A stretch of DNA of 63,975 bases from Saprospiraceae bacterium (GTDB taxonomy: Bacteria; Bacteroidota; Bacteroidia; Chitinophagales; Saprospiraceae): contig JABDMH010000133.1 in assembly GCA_013001595.1 (NCBI GenBank), forward strand, positions 1 to 63,975, written 5' to 3'. The notes beneath the pieces were generated by a model. It had not been told where the DNA came from. It worked only from the letters and a program-made list of their open reading frames with translations, and ran no database searches. The translations under genes were made by a program, and so were the position numbers. Positions 37,160 to 46,484 of the stretch are shown one piece after another (position 1 is the stretch's first letter; each line of letters begins with the position of its first letter).

Positions 37160-39547
37160 TCAGAAACTCCATTCAAAACCAACCGAGGGGATAAAAACCC
37201 CTTCAGCGTTTTGAATTTCTTTCAGTGCATAGCGCTGCTCGGATTGAGGCGCCAGTGGATTAGTAATAACTGGAGAATCTTGACCGGGAGAACGGGATCG
37301 ATCGAGAATCAAGGCTTGCTGACTATCTGCATCTGCAAATACATTTTCCAGGTCCAAATAGACCAGTAATTTACTCTTTTCGAATTGATAGCTTTTGCCC
37401 AACCGGAGATCTAAAAGCCGCAGGCTCTTACCCCTAGCTGAATTGATCCGCGAAAAGTCACGAATCCCAATGCGATTAACATCCCAGATTTGTACCAAGG
37501 AAGAGACTTCTTCCCGAAAAGGTGTATATGGCAGCGCAGACTGGTATTTAAAATTCAGTCCCAGAGACCAGCCTAACGAAAAGTCCCTGATAATAACGGC
37601 ATTGAAAATATGTCGAGCATCCCAAGAGGAAGGGACCATCTGACCTTTTCGATCCTCAAATTCACTTATTCCCCAGGTATACGACAACCAACCATGCAGC
37701 GAGGAAGAGGAAGCTCGTTTTAGGAATAGCTCCAGACCGTAGCTGGTGCCCGTTCCTTCAAATTGGACAGGAACATTTCCGATCACCCCAAAATCAGCAC
37801 CAAAATTGGCCAGTGAGATGTTGTCTCGAGTATTGAAGGGATATTGGTTATACTTCTTGTAATATCCCTCTACGAGAAATTGGGTTTTTCTAGATCGACT
37901 ATCCAGTTCTATTCCGGTCGTGAACTGAGTACTTTGGATAAAATCTGCCTGATCAATATTTACCAGTTCATCATCTTCTAAATAACCCAACAGTATATTC
38001 TCTGGTAACTGCCGATAACTTCCCACACTGAAGTTCCAAGAAAGATTTGATGACAGCACCAAGCTTCCATTAAGCTTGGGTACATCAAAAGCAGATGATC
38101 CTAGCCGTTCATTGATATCCGAGATCTGCATCAATTGATTCAGGGTAAGTTCCAATCGATCGGGTATCACCTCATATGTCAATTGACCAAATCCAAAATA
38201 GAAATTATGTGAAAGGGAACTCACATAATCCACCTCTGTGAGCGCATCAGATAGAAAAAACTGATTGTATACATCATAGCGAGCACGGGAGTGACGGTAT
38301 CCTGCTCCGTATTTTATTTTAAGGCGGCCCCAATCTTTGTAGCTCTCAAATCGTGCATTGTAGGCTTCTTCCCTGGAGTTGTACGCTAGGATTTGACTTT
38401 CTTGTCCCAGTACCCTTCCCGACTTTTCGGCTTCATTGTAAAAATCAGAATACGAGACACTTAATAGGTGATAATTATGCGCTCCAATCCACTTGTAGGA
38501 AAAGCCTGTTGTGGAAGAACGTTGTTTATTGGATGGTAGGTTGGCTTGTAAATATTGCTGTATTTCACTTTCGTTTACTTCTTCATTTACTTTGAAGCGA
38601 TCAACTGCACCAAGAAGTAGGAAGGATAGCTCTGCATTTTTCTTGAATCGATATTTCAATTTGAATAGGTAGTCATTATATATCGGAAGGGTGGCCAGTC
38701 CGAGGAGATCGAGAATGTATTGCCGGTATGAACGACGTAGTCCACCGACATATGAAAGTCTGGATCCTATGGAACCATCCATTGACGAAAAGGCATTGGT
38801 AGGATCCATGCCCAGCTTAACATTGGTTTTTTCTTCGTCTCCATCGGTCAAATATATATTGAATACACCGCTCATTGCATCAGGACGGTTGGGTGGATAT
38901 CCACTGGCAATAAGATCCACTTCACGGATATGCTGGCTATTAAGCAGAGAAATGGTGCCCCCAGTTGAACCTTGTGTGGTCAAGTGATTAATGACCGGAA
39001 TCTCAATATCATCTACAAAAAACGCATTCTCAGTAGGTGCACCACCACGGATGATCAAGTCGTTACGAAACGAATTTAGGCTCGTAAGACCAGGCAGGCT
39101 CTGAATGACCTTGGCAAAATCACCGCCACCACCTGGATTGTTTCTGATTAGTGCGCTTTCTGTCGTCTTTAAGGATACGGGAACGCCTATGATGTCTTTA
39201 AATGCAGAAGCCTGCACAACCACGGCATCCAATTCTTCAGCTTCAGAAATCATTGCAATCCTGTAAGGATAACTAACAGACTCCAACTCGCTGACGATCT
39301 CCACAGATCTAAAACCCAGATAGGAAATCTCCAACCTGATAGAATCTTGGTTTGCGATCTCTAGCACAAAACTGCCTTCACCATCACTCAAGACGGCATC
39401 CCCCGAAATACTTTCGTAAATAGTGACAAATTCAAGCGGCTCTCCGGTATCTGCATTCACGATTACCCCTTCTATTTGCTGCTGTCCCCAAGATTGGAAT
39501 GCAAAACCGAGAAAAAACAAAAAGATGAGCTGAAGGCGCTGATACAT
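37160..39547 (-). CDS. TonB-dependent receptor with carboxypeptidase-regulatory-like N-terminal domain
   Basis: The 795-residue protein has a signal peptide (LQLIFLFFLGFAFQSWG), a CarboxypepD_reg-like domain (IEGVIVNADTGEPLEFVTI), a plug (NPGGGGDFAKVIQSLPG, LIIRGGAPTENAFFVDDIEIP) and a 22-stranded barrel ending in the aromatic strand SVGFEWSF. It takes up or releases a bulky substrate through the outer membrane with energy from TonB. Unlike SusC there is no SusD partner. Its start codon overlaps the stop of the DUF2141 gene by one nt (TAATG), so it is part of the carotenoid operon, and the substrate may be a carotenoid-derived compound. That last point is inference. Confidence 0.93.
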   Translation of the reverse strand: MYQRLQLIFLFFLGFAFQSWGQQQIEGVIVNADTGEPLEFVTIYESISGDAVLSDGEGSFVLEIANQDSIRLEISYLGFRSVEIVSELESVSYPYRIAMISEAEELDAVVVQASAFKDIIGVPVSLKTTESALIRNNPGGGGDFAKVIQSLPGLTSLNSFRNDLIIRGGAPTENAFFVDDIEIPVINHLTTQGSTGGTISLLNSQHIREVDLIASGYPPNRPDAMSGVFNIYLTDGDEEKTNVKLGMDPTNAFSSMDGSIGSRLSYVGGLRRSYRQYILDLLGLATLPIYNDYLFKLKYRFKKNAELSFLLLGAVDRFKVNEEVNESEIQQYLQANLPSNKQRSSTTGFSYKWIGAHNYHLLSVSYSDFYNEAEKSGRVLGQESQILAYNSREEAYNARFESYKDWGRLKIKYGAGYRHSRARYDVYNQFFLSDALTEVDYVSSLSHNFYFGFGQLTYEVIPDRLELTLNQLMQISDINERLGSSAFDVPKLNGSLVLSSNLSWNFSVGSYRQLPENILLGYLEDDELVNIDQADFIQSTQFTTGIELDSRSRKTQFLVEGYYKKYNQYPFNTRDNISLANFGADFGVIGNVPVQFEGTGTSYGLELFLKRASSSSLHGWLSYTWGISEFEDRKGQMVPSSWDARHIFNAVIIRDFSLGWSLGLNFKYQSALPYTPFREEVSSLVQIWDVNRIGIRDFSRINSARGKSLRLLDLRLGKSYQFEKSKLLVYLDLENVFADADSQQALILDRSRSPGQDSPVITNPLAPQSEQRYALKEIQNAEGVFIPSVGFEWSF

Positions 39548-39987
39548 TAATAAGAAATCTTTATTTCGAGCGGCGTCCTATCATTCTGGTGAGAGAAAAT
39601 GGCGGATTGAAATTCTGGAGGACCTAGGATTGTACTTCTAGGATTCTGGGATATTCCAAAGCCTTCCTTAGGGGCACCAAGAAAATTCTTGTCCAAGATC
39701 AAGTTGTCATTCTCGTCATGAAACAACGTAACTACATAATCGCCATATGCGATGTCCTCTAGAAGGAATTTTTTCCTCTGCCCGTCTATTGCAAATACTC
39801 GGGAGGCCTCTCCCTCATTCGGATCATCAGGATATCCCTTCTCCTTAGAAAATAGGATTAAACACAAAGAGCCCTTTCTGTCACTTTCCAGGTTGTCCAC
39901 TCTGACCTCAATATCTCCCTTACTGGATTGAGCGAGTACAAACTCACTGATACATAGCGACAAGATTATGCTGAAAATGTACTTCAT
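39547..39987 (-). CDS. DUF2141 domain-containing exported protein
   Basis: The 146-residue protein has a signal peptide ending at VLAQ (about residue 19) and the DUF2141 beta-sandwich: IEVRVDNLESDRKGSLCLIL, SKEKGYPDD, YGDYVVTLFHDENDNLILDK and FLGAPKEGFGISQNPRS. DUF2141 proteins are periplasmic or secreted, of unknown function. In my recollection they often occur next to carotenoid biosynthesis genes. The gene lies 62 nt after the carotenoid oxygenase and is translationally coupled to the TonB-dependent receptor. Confidence 0.9.
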   Translation of the reverse strand: MKYIFSIILSLCISEFVLAQSSKGDIEVRVDNLESDRKGSLCLILFSKEKGYPDDPNEGEASRVFAIDGQRKKFLLEDIAYGDYVVTLFHDENDNLILDKNFLGAPKEGFGISQNPRSTILGPPEFQSAIFSHQNDRTPLEIKISY

Positions 39988-40049
39988 ATCTTTTTATGGC
40001 TTTAGGATTATTGTGCTTCGCATGCAAGCAAGACCATACTAACAAACAG

Positions 40050-41474
40050 TTACCTCGCCGGATCAAAAAATCCATGAAACCCGGGTAGTATACTTTCTGG
40101 TAGACGCACCCGAGCAATTTCCCTCATATCTTTGGCATCTAGAAGTAGCAGATCAGAACTGCTTTCTGACCCTGAGACTGTCAATAAAATACTCAACAGT
40201 ACACCTTCGTCATCAGACTGACTTTGAGGTGATGGAACAAATACTGGTTCACCGGGATAACAGTCTTCTTCAAACCAGCAATATGCATCACCCGAACTCA
40301 AATCTACTTTCACCAATTGATTGTAGAAATCTTTGCCATCATCATTGTGTAATCCCATGCCATAGACATATCGATAATTTCCCTTGTATTGATAACGATT
40401 ATCCTTACTGGCCAATTCAATACTGATCTCCGACAGTTGTCTCGACTTCCATTTTCCACCTGCCAAGTCCACATCATATCGATGAAGTTTTCCTTTCGCC
40501 AGGTTATTTTCAAAATCTACGATATTCTTCAAGTAAAACGAATCGATGATCCCTGCATCGGGATATTGGATAATATCAAAAGTCACCCCACCATCGGTGT
40601 CATAAGCATTAATGAAATGAAAACTAAAGAACGGCTTCAGGGCGTCTTTAAATATCACTTTTTGTGATTTGCGATCGACAATCCAGATCCTTGTGGATCT
40701 ATTACTATTCCATGTAAAATTCTGAATAAAGGGACGATCAAACAGCACAAAATCGATCGATCGGACTGAAAAGGGATATTCCAGCAGGATGAAATACTTC
40801 TCCGACATTCCAATGCTGTGGATATAGGACGGAGACTGGGTGGGAATACTGCATAACGAGCGAGTGATGGAAGTATGGGCGTCATATTCAACAATATTAT
40901 AGCTATTGAAGGGCCCATATTTAAGCACCATATTATACATCTTTGAGTCTTCTACATATGGATGGGCAGTAGTCATAGCTGCTTGTGTCTGTTTGACCCC
41001 ATAGGAATAGACCCCCTTGGATTGTAAGGTGGCCGCATCGAATTCTATTTGGAATCTTGTTTCGCCCAAGGCCATAAGCCTATCCTCTATCCTAGTTACA
41101 TTTACTTTGGGATTATCCGATTGAGTGGGTATAAATACACTTTGCAATTTCTTAAATATGGATTTACAGGGATCGGTGGCAAACTCTGGATAAGAGAACA
41201 CGCCCTCCTCTAGAATCGCAGCTGAAGTTTTTGATTCAATGTAGCGGGACTGATATTGAACAGCTCCAGAGCGTATCTCAAATTTATGCAACATGGCAAG
41301 CCCATCGAACCAATGTGCAAACCGGGTCTCGCCTACCCCAAACAAACCAGGACCATTGCGGTAGAAATCTCCGTTGAGCCAGGATGGAATCTCCCCTTCA
41401 ACAGTTGTCTTAGTTAAGGGCTGCGGAGTTTGCTTTAAGTCTAGTACGCGTTGAAAAGCTCTGTTAATGGACAC
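40050..41474 (-). CDS. Carotenoid cleavage oxygenase (RPE65 family)
   Basis: The 474-residue protein (GTG start) is a seven-bladed propeller enzyme that cleaves carotenoid polyene chains with non-heme iron and O2 to give apocarotenoids. The four iron-binding histidines are visible: H171 (TAHPYVED), H219 (YIHSIGMS), H286 (FSFHFINAYD) and H467 (GFHGFFDP near the C-terminus). Other landmarks are LNGDFYRNGPGLF, RFAHWFDGLAMLHKF and the GEPVFVP motif near residue 408. It starts 9 nt after the phytoene desaturase stop and clearly belongs to the carotenoid operon. Cleavage position and substrate cannot be told from sequence. Confidence 0.93.
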   Translation of the reverse strand: MSINRAFQRVLDLKQTPQPLTKTTVEGEIPSWLNGDFYRNGPGLFGVGETRFAHWFDGLAMLHKFEIRSGAVQYQSRYIESKTSAAILEEGVFSYPEFATDPCKSIFKKLQSVFIPTQSDNPKVNVTRIEDRLMALGETRFQIEFDAATLQSKGVYSYGVKQTQAAMTTAHPYVEDSKMYNMVLKYGPFNSYNIVEYDAHTSITRSLCSIPTQSPSYIHSIGMSEKYFILLEYPFSVRSIDFVLFDRPFIQNFTWNSNRSTRIWIVDRKSQKVIFKDALKPFFSFHFINAYDTDGGVTFDIIQYPDAGIIDSFYLKNIVDFENNLAKGKLHRYDVDLAGGKWKSRQLSEISIELASKDNRYQYKGNYRYVYGMGLHNDDGKDFYNQLVKVDLSSGDAYCWFEEDCYPGEPVFVPSPQSQSDDEGVLLSILLTVSGSESSSDLLLLDAKDMREIARVRLPESILPGFHGFFDPAR

Positions 41475-41483
41475 TGAAAAATC

Positions 41484-43001
41484 TTAGTTGACGAGAGAAA
41501 AAGACTTCTTGGTGGGGAATTCCTCGGCGATCAGGTCACTTGCAATTTTACCACTGGCCATTACAGCGGGAACTCCAGCACCTGGATGTGTGCCTGCACC
41601 CACGAAATATAAGTTCTTGAAAAATTTAGATCTATTATGTGGCCTCATCCAGCCAGTCTGTGCAAAAGAAGGTTTGACAGAAAAGGCAGCTCCGCGATAG
41701 CTATTCAATTCATCTCGGAAGTGTATGGGATCGATCATATGCTTAGTCACAATTTCAGATTGTAATCCTGGAAGGTAGTTATCTTCCAGATAAGACAGCA
41801 CCCTGGCCTGGTATTGATCCCGGATATTCTTCCAATCTATGTCACCTCCCCTTCCAGACAAATTAGGCACCAGAGAAAGTACATAGAATGATTCATGACC
41901 TGGAGGAGCGATTGATTCATCAGTAAAAGTAGGCATGTGGAGGTATAATGAAAAATCCTTTGTGAGTTTCTTCTTTTGGAAAATATCTCTTAGAAGTTCT
42001 TTGTACCGATCATTCAAAATAATATTATGGTGGTTCAGCTTACTATCAAGGTACCTCCTCTTAGTTCCAAAATAAATAACAACGAGAGAGTTACTATACT
42101 CCATGTTGTTAAACCAAGTACGAAGATAAACTGGGCGGTTTTCCGAATTAATCATATGCATATAGGTGAATGCTACATCGGCATTACTGATCACTATATC
42201 TGCAGCCAACTTTTCTCCATCTTTTAATTGTACACCCTTGACCGTCTTGTTGTGTACCTTGATCTCATCAACCTCCGTAGATAATCTGATGCTACCACCC
42301 ATATCGATGAATAGCCTCATCAGGGCATTAGCCATGGCACCAGTACCACCACGTACGTAGTGTACACCCCATTTTTTCTCAAATTGGATAATTAACCCGA
42401 AGATGGAGGGTGTATCAAAGGGATTACCTCCCACGAGTAGTGGGTGGAAGCTGCACACCTTACGTATGAAATCATCTTTGACATACTTACTAGCATAACT
42501 ATACATGGAAGAAAGTGTTCCCGACTTGATCATTTCCGGCATAATCTTTAACATGTCCGAGAAATTGAGAAAAGGCTTTTCCGTGTATGGATGAAACTTC
42601 TCAAAGACTTCCACAGTACTATCGACAAATTTTCGATATCCAGGTACATCCGCAGGATTGAATTTGGCGATCTCTGCAGCAGCCTGGTCACTATCTCGAT
42701 AATAATTAAAGGCCCTGCCTTTGGCATTAAATAGACGATAAAAGGGATCTAATGAGATTAGCTCCATATATTCTTCCATGGTCTTACCACCAAGTTCAAA
42801 AAGCTGCCTGATCATATAAGGCGCAGTAATTACGGTTGGACCTCCATCAAACTTGAAACCATCCATCTCATATTGATACCCCCTGCCACCTGGTTTATCT
42901 CGCTTATCTATGAGCGTCACATCAAATCCTTGGGCCACCATACGAATAGCGGCAGAAAGTCCGCCGAAACCAGCTCCTATTACAATTACTTTTTTAGCCA
43001 T
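41484..43001 (-). CDS. crtI: Phytoene desaturase
   Basis: From the ATG at 43001 the protein has 505 residues (the frame is open to 43046). It is a CrtI-type FAD enzyme: dinucleotide motif VIGAGFGGLSAAIRM, acidic end KRDKPGGRGYQ, FDGGPTVITAP, and the C-terminal FAD motif YFVGAGTHPGAGVPAVMASG. It adds double bonds to phytoene to form neurosporene or lycopene in the inner membrane. Its start overlaps the end of crtB by 16 nt, which shows tight co-translation. No lycopene cyclase gene is in the window. Confidence 0.95.
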   Translation of the reverse strand: MAKKVIVIGAGFGGLSAAIRMVAQGFDVTLIDKRDKPGGRGYQYEMDGFKFDGGPTVITAPYMIRQLFELGGKTMEEYMELISLDPFYRLFNAKGRAFNYYRDSDQAAAEIAKFNPADVPGYRKFVDSTVEVFEKFHPYTEKPFLNFSDMLKIMPEMIKSGTLSSMYSYASKYVKDDFIRKVCSFHPLLVGGNPFDTPSIFGLIIQFEKKWGVHYVRGGTGAMANALMRLFIDMGGSIRLSTEVDEIKVHNKTVKGVQLKDGEKLAADIVISNADVAFTYMHMINSENRPVYLRTWFNNMEYSNSLVVIYFGTKRRYLDSKLNHHNIILNDRYKELLRDIFQKKKLTKDFSLYLHMPTFTDESIAPPGHESFYVLSLVPNLSGRGGDIDWKNIRDQYQARVLSYLEDNYLPGLQSEIVTKHMIDPIHFRDELNSYRGAAFSVKPSFAQTGWMRPHNRSKFFKNLYFVGAGTHPGAGVPAVMASGKIASDLIAEEFPTKKSFSLVN

Positions 43002-43978
43002 TTTCCTACAGCTTTTTTTGAAATTATTTTGGTCAACAACATCCATTTCTCTCTCTTTGGGACATAAGCCCTATTAGAAAAGTTGTCATATCCATTTTCC
43101 TCTATCTTCCTCAAAATTTCTCGGTATAAACACGAAGCTGCTTCAATAGCTAATCGGCCCTTCCCAGAGAGGTATTTTAACCCTTCCCAGGATTCTTCAT
43201 AGTACAATCTTGTCTTTTCAATCTGAAATTTCATAAACCGCTTCCAGTTCTCATCTACTAGACCCTGACTGAAATGTGTCTCCTTTATTCCAAATTCATC
43301 CATTTCATCTTGCGGAAGGTATATTCTTCCCATGCGATAATCCTCTCCCACATCACGGAGAATATTCGTTAACTGCAAAGCAATGCCCATTTTTATCGCG
43401 TATGGAATCGCCTTTTCTGACTCGAAGCCCAAAATGTGAATACTCATCAATCCAACGGTACTTGCAACACCATAACAGTATTCAATAAGTTCATTCACAG
43501 ATTGATATTTCTGCTTGCGTAGGTCCGATTCAACACCTTCAATCAAATGTTGTATGTAATTTCTGGGAATCTTAAATCTGCTTCTTGTCTCAGCCCAACA
43601 TAAAGATACGGGATCATTGATCCGTGGTGAAAATCCAACGGCTTCTGCTTTCCATCTCTCTAACAATGCCTTTCTATTATGAGGGTTTCGATCGACTATA
43701 TCGTCAGTAGTTCTACAGAAAGCATAGAGGGCAATGATGCCATTCCTTTGTTCTCTTCCTAACAGAGAAGCCGCTAAACTAAAAGTCTTACTGTGGTTTT
43801 TAATGATGCGAAAGCAATATTCATATTCAGAACCTAGATTCTGAAGCGAAGAAACGACATATCCGTCATATGAATTCTGACTGCCTAGAGCTGCTTTTCG
43901 ATATATCTTCTCGAATATACCTCCAACATCTTGCATGGAATCTTTATTGAATTGAGAAGGTACAACAGCAGCTTTCAT
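42986..43978 (-). CDS. crtB: Phytoene synthase
   Basis: The 330-residue protein condenses two geranylgeranyl diphosphates to phytoene. It holds both substrate-Mg aspartate motifs, D92-D93-x-x-D96 (RTTDDIVDRN) and D209-x-x-x-D213 (NILRDVGEDYRMGRIYLP), plus YCYGVASTVGLM. It begins the operon crtB-crtI-carotenoid oxygenase-DUF2141-TonB receptor. A geranylgeranyl diphosphate synthase is not present in the window. An in-frame ATG 14 codons later is an alternative start. Confidence 0.95.
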   Translation of the reverse strand: MKAAVVPSQFNKDSMQDVGGIFEKIYRKAALGSQNSYDGYVVSSLQNLGSEYEYCFRIIKNHSKTFSLAASLLGREQRNGIIALYAFCRTTDDIVDRNPHNRKALLERWKAEAVGFSPRINDPVSLCWAETRSRFKIPRNYIQHLIEGVESDLRKQKYQSVNELIEYCYGVASTVGLMSIHILGFESEKAIPYAIKMGIALQLTNILRDVGEDYRMGRIYLPQDEMDEFGIKETHFSQGLVDENWKRFMKFQIEKTRLYYEESWEGLKYLSGKGRLAIEAASCLYREILRKIEENGYDNFSNRAYVPKREKWMLLTKIISKKAVGKWLKK

Positions 43979-44028
43979 AAATGCATTGATTCAGTTTTCG
44001 GGATAGTGACTAAATCATCCTCAGACCT

Positions 44029-44061
44029 GTCTACAACTTGAAAACCTAAAAATTGTTTACA
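44029..44061. promoter_or_regulatory. Candidate operator: inverted repeat upstream of the crt operon
   Basis: TGTCTACAA (44029-44037) and TTGTTTACA (44053-44061) form an inverted repeat (7 of 9 positions) with a 15-nt spacer, about 50-80 nt upstream of crtB. Similar TGT-N-ACA half-sites are bound by some MerR-family regulators of carotenoid genes, but no regulator gene is present here. The remainder of 43979-44368 shows no gene. Confidence 0.3.
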
Positions 44062-44368
44062 TTTTTAAGGCTAAAAATTAAACAAAATTCATTTTCGGGC
44101 TTCATCTGACCCTATGGGTCTCATAACCAGGCTAACCAATACCACATGAGGTTACTATAGTTGCATCTGAATGATACCAATACCACTGAGGGAGTGCTAT
44201 TACAAAAGAGAAAGCTTTGAGGAAAAATACTCTTTGAAGATTTCAGAAGATGCTCATCAAACGAGCCGTGATCCCTACTTTCAAGCAAGTAAATATCATC
44301 CGATTCGTATCTTGTCTGGATCAGCAATCAACAGCTAGAGCACCATCATCCCTTTGAACGCCATTCCT

Positions 44369-46024
44369 ATGAGCTATAAGACACATCATCACAGCTTTGG
44401 GCAAAGACATCGGTTTCCAAAATCATTGCCCACCATTCCTCTGATCTTGAAGTATTTGCCTCTCGCCTATCTGCTGACCTGCGTAGCATGCAGCAATCAA
44501 ATAGATCGCGAAGCTGATGCAGATCATAGTAGACCTAATATACTCTTTGCTATTTCTGACGATCAGTCCTTCCCCTATGCTTCTTTCCTGGGAGACGAGA
44601 GTACCATCACCCCAGCCTTTGATGCCATTGCTGCAAGAGGAGTTGTCTTTAATCAGGCGTTTTGTGCAGCGCCTCAATGCAGCCCATCACGAGCTGCCCT
44701 GCTTACAGGTAGGAACATCTGGCAGCTGGAAGAGGCAGGTACACATGGCAGTTATTTTCCCAGAAAATATCCCGTCTTTACCAATGCCCTTGAAGCATCT
44801 GGCTACGCGCTTGGATTCACGGGTAAGCCTTGGGGACCTGGAAATTGGAAAGATGCTGGCTGGGATCGAAATCCTGTGGGACCGGAATTTAATGAGCATA
44901 CCATGGATGTACCATACAAGGGCATCAACAAACGCGACTATGCGCGAAATTTCACCGCTTTTCTCGATGCAAAACCCACTGGACAGCCTTTCTTCTTTTG
45001 GTACGGTGGTCATGAACCACATCGTGTATTCGAAGAAGGGTCGGGATTAAGATCTGGCAAGAAGCTGGCCAATGCAGCGGTACCCAACTTTCTTCCCCAG
45101 GACTCCATCGTGCAAAGCGACATACTAGACTACTCTGCAGAGATCCAATGGTTTGATCGGCACCTTGGGCAGATGATTGATGCACTTGATGAGCGTGGTC
45201 TCCTGGAGCAGACAATCATTGTGATCACCGCAGACAATGGCATGGCCTTTCCTGCTGCCAAAGCTAACTTGACGGAGTATGGTGTGCATGTGCCCCTAGT
45301 GATAGCCGGTCCGGGGATCAAAGGCCAACGCAGAGTAGATGACCTGGTTAGTCTCATCGATCTCGCACCAACATTTCTGGAGCTAGCTGATGTACAGGCT
45401 CTTAAAGGCATCACAGGCCGTAGCCTTGGAAGGCTATTGACCTCAGAAAAGGAGGGCTATGTGTTTGACCGAGATGGCCAGCTAGTCGTCGTGGGTAGAG
45501 AACGACACACCCATGCGCGGCCGAATAATTTTGGCTACCCCGCAAGAGCTGTGCGCACGCCCCAGCATTTATACATATACAATATGAAACCAGATCGTTG
45601 GCCAGCTGGCGATCCAGAGCGGACTTTCCCGCCAAGGTATCAGCGTCCTGAGGATTTCAAAAGTATGGCCGAAGGGTATCATGACATCGATCCAGCTCCC
45701 AGCAAGACCTTAATTCTGAAGGAGCGCGAAAAGTATGCCGACTATTTTGATTTGGCTGTAGCAAAAAGACCCGAAGCACAATTGTTTGACATCATCAATG
45801 ACCCTGGATGCACCAAAAATCTTGCCCTCGATCCTCGCATGCATGATGTCAAATCTGCTTTACATGAAGTGCTGATCCAAACCCTCAAAGGACAAGCTGA
45901 TCCACGAATGTTCGGCGAGGGAGACATTTTTGAAAGCTATCCTCGTTTCGGAGGCATGCGCGATTTTCCTGGCTTTAAGGAACGGGGTGCCTATAATCCG
46001 ACCTATCAAGTAGCCGAGAATTAA
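44369..46024 (+). CDS. Sulfatase (S1 family, heparan N-sulfatase-like), probable lipoprotein
   Basis: The 551-residue protein (ATG 44369; a TTG at 44354 is open) has an N-terminal hydrophobic segment with a lipobox-like LTCVAC (Cys41). S1 sulfatase features: metal Asp pair D64-D65 (ISDDQS), formylglycine motif C104-S-P-S-R (AAPQCSPSRAALLTGR), ITADNGMAF, and GVHVPLVIAGPG. Its N-terminal pattern and the C-terminal half resemble heparan N-sulfatases (S1_8 type), which remove N- or O-sulfates from glycans. It begins a polysaccharide-degradation region with three more sulfatases. Confidence 0.9.
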   Translation: MSYKTHHHSFGQRHRFPKSLPTIPLILKYLPLAYLLTCVACSNQIDREADADHSRPNILFAISDDQSFPYASFLGDESTITPAFDAIAARGVVFNQAFCAAPQCSPSRAALLTGRNIWQLEEAGTHGSYFPRKYPVFTNALEASGYALGFTGKPWGPGNWKDAGWDRNPVGPEFNEHTMDVPYKGINKRDYARNFTAFLDAKPTGQPFFFWYGGHEPHRVFEEGSGLRSGKKLANAAVPNFLPQDSIVQSDILDYSAEIQWFDRHLGQMIDALDERGLLEQTIIVITADNGMAFPAAKANLTEYGVHVPLVIAGPGIKGQRRVDDLVSLIDLAPTFLELADVQALKGITGRSLGRLLTSEKEGYVFDRDGQLVVVGRERHTHARPNNFGYPARAVRTPQHLYIYNMKPDRWPAGDPERTFPPRYQRPEDFKSMAEGYHDIDPAPSKTLILKEREKYADYFDLAVAKRPEAQLFDIINDPGCTKNLALDPRMHDVKSALHEVLIQTLKGQADPRMFGEGDIFESYPRFGGMRDFPGFKERGAYNPTYQVAEN

Positions 46025-46040
46025 AAAACCAATAATTGAG

Positions 46041-46463
46041 ATGCAAGAGGAAAATCATTTTGCTCTATTACACTTCGATTTCGAGCAGCAATTTATGCAC
46101 AGGCAGCTTCCAGCGCAAGATTTCATACATTTGGCTCACTTGAGATTGGCATGCTTGCGCATATGTCGAGATGGTATTGAACAGGCACTGCCGAAAATTC
46201 CTGAGCATCTTGAAGCATATTGCGAGGCAAAGGACGCTGCTAACAAATTCAACCTAACATTAACCGTTGCTGCCATCAAAACGGTCTATCATATTGTACT
46301 TAAATCTCAAGCAAAAGATTTCGCAGGCTTTATTGCCAAATATCCCCAACTACATAATAATTTCAAGACATTAATTGGCCATCATTATGGGTCCGATATA
46401 TTTAATTCCGTTGAAGCAAAAACAAGGGCACTCGAACCTGATCTCTTGCCTTATGACTGCTGA
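46041..46463 (+). CDS. Small conserved hypothetical protein
   Basis: The 140-residue protein is cytoplasmic and mostly helical. It carries FIHLAHLRLACLRIC (residues about 28-42), a helix-rich core and KFNLTLTVAAIKTVYHIV. This resembles an uncharacterised family with a conserved H-x-x-HL-x-LA helix and a later Y-H-x-T-x-T motif; in this protein the second motif reads FNLTLT. It starts 17 nt after the sulfatase stop and 22 nt before the sulfatase-lyase gene, so it is likely in the same operon. Its role there is unknown. Confidence 0.7.
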   Translation: MQEENHFALLHFDFEQQFMHRQLPAQDFIHLAHLRLACLRICRDGIEQALPKIPEHLEAYCEAKDAANKFNLTLTVAAIKTVYHIVLKSQAKDFAGFIAKYPQLHNNFKTLIGHHYGSDIFNSVEAKTRALEPDLLPYDC

Positions 46464-46484
46464 TAAGCTTATCAATGTTTTCCT

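Noticed and set aside
37160-39547. SusC-type receptor of a polysaccharide locus
   Set aside because: No SusD gene is adjacent, and the gene is translationally coupled to the carotenoid operon instead of the sulfatase region.
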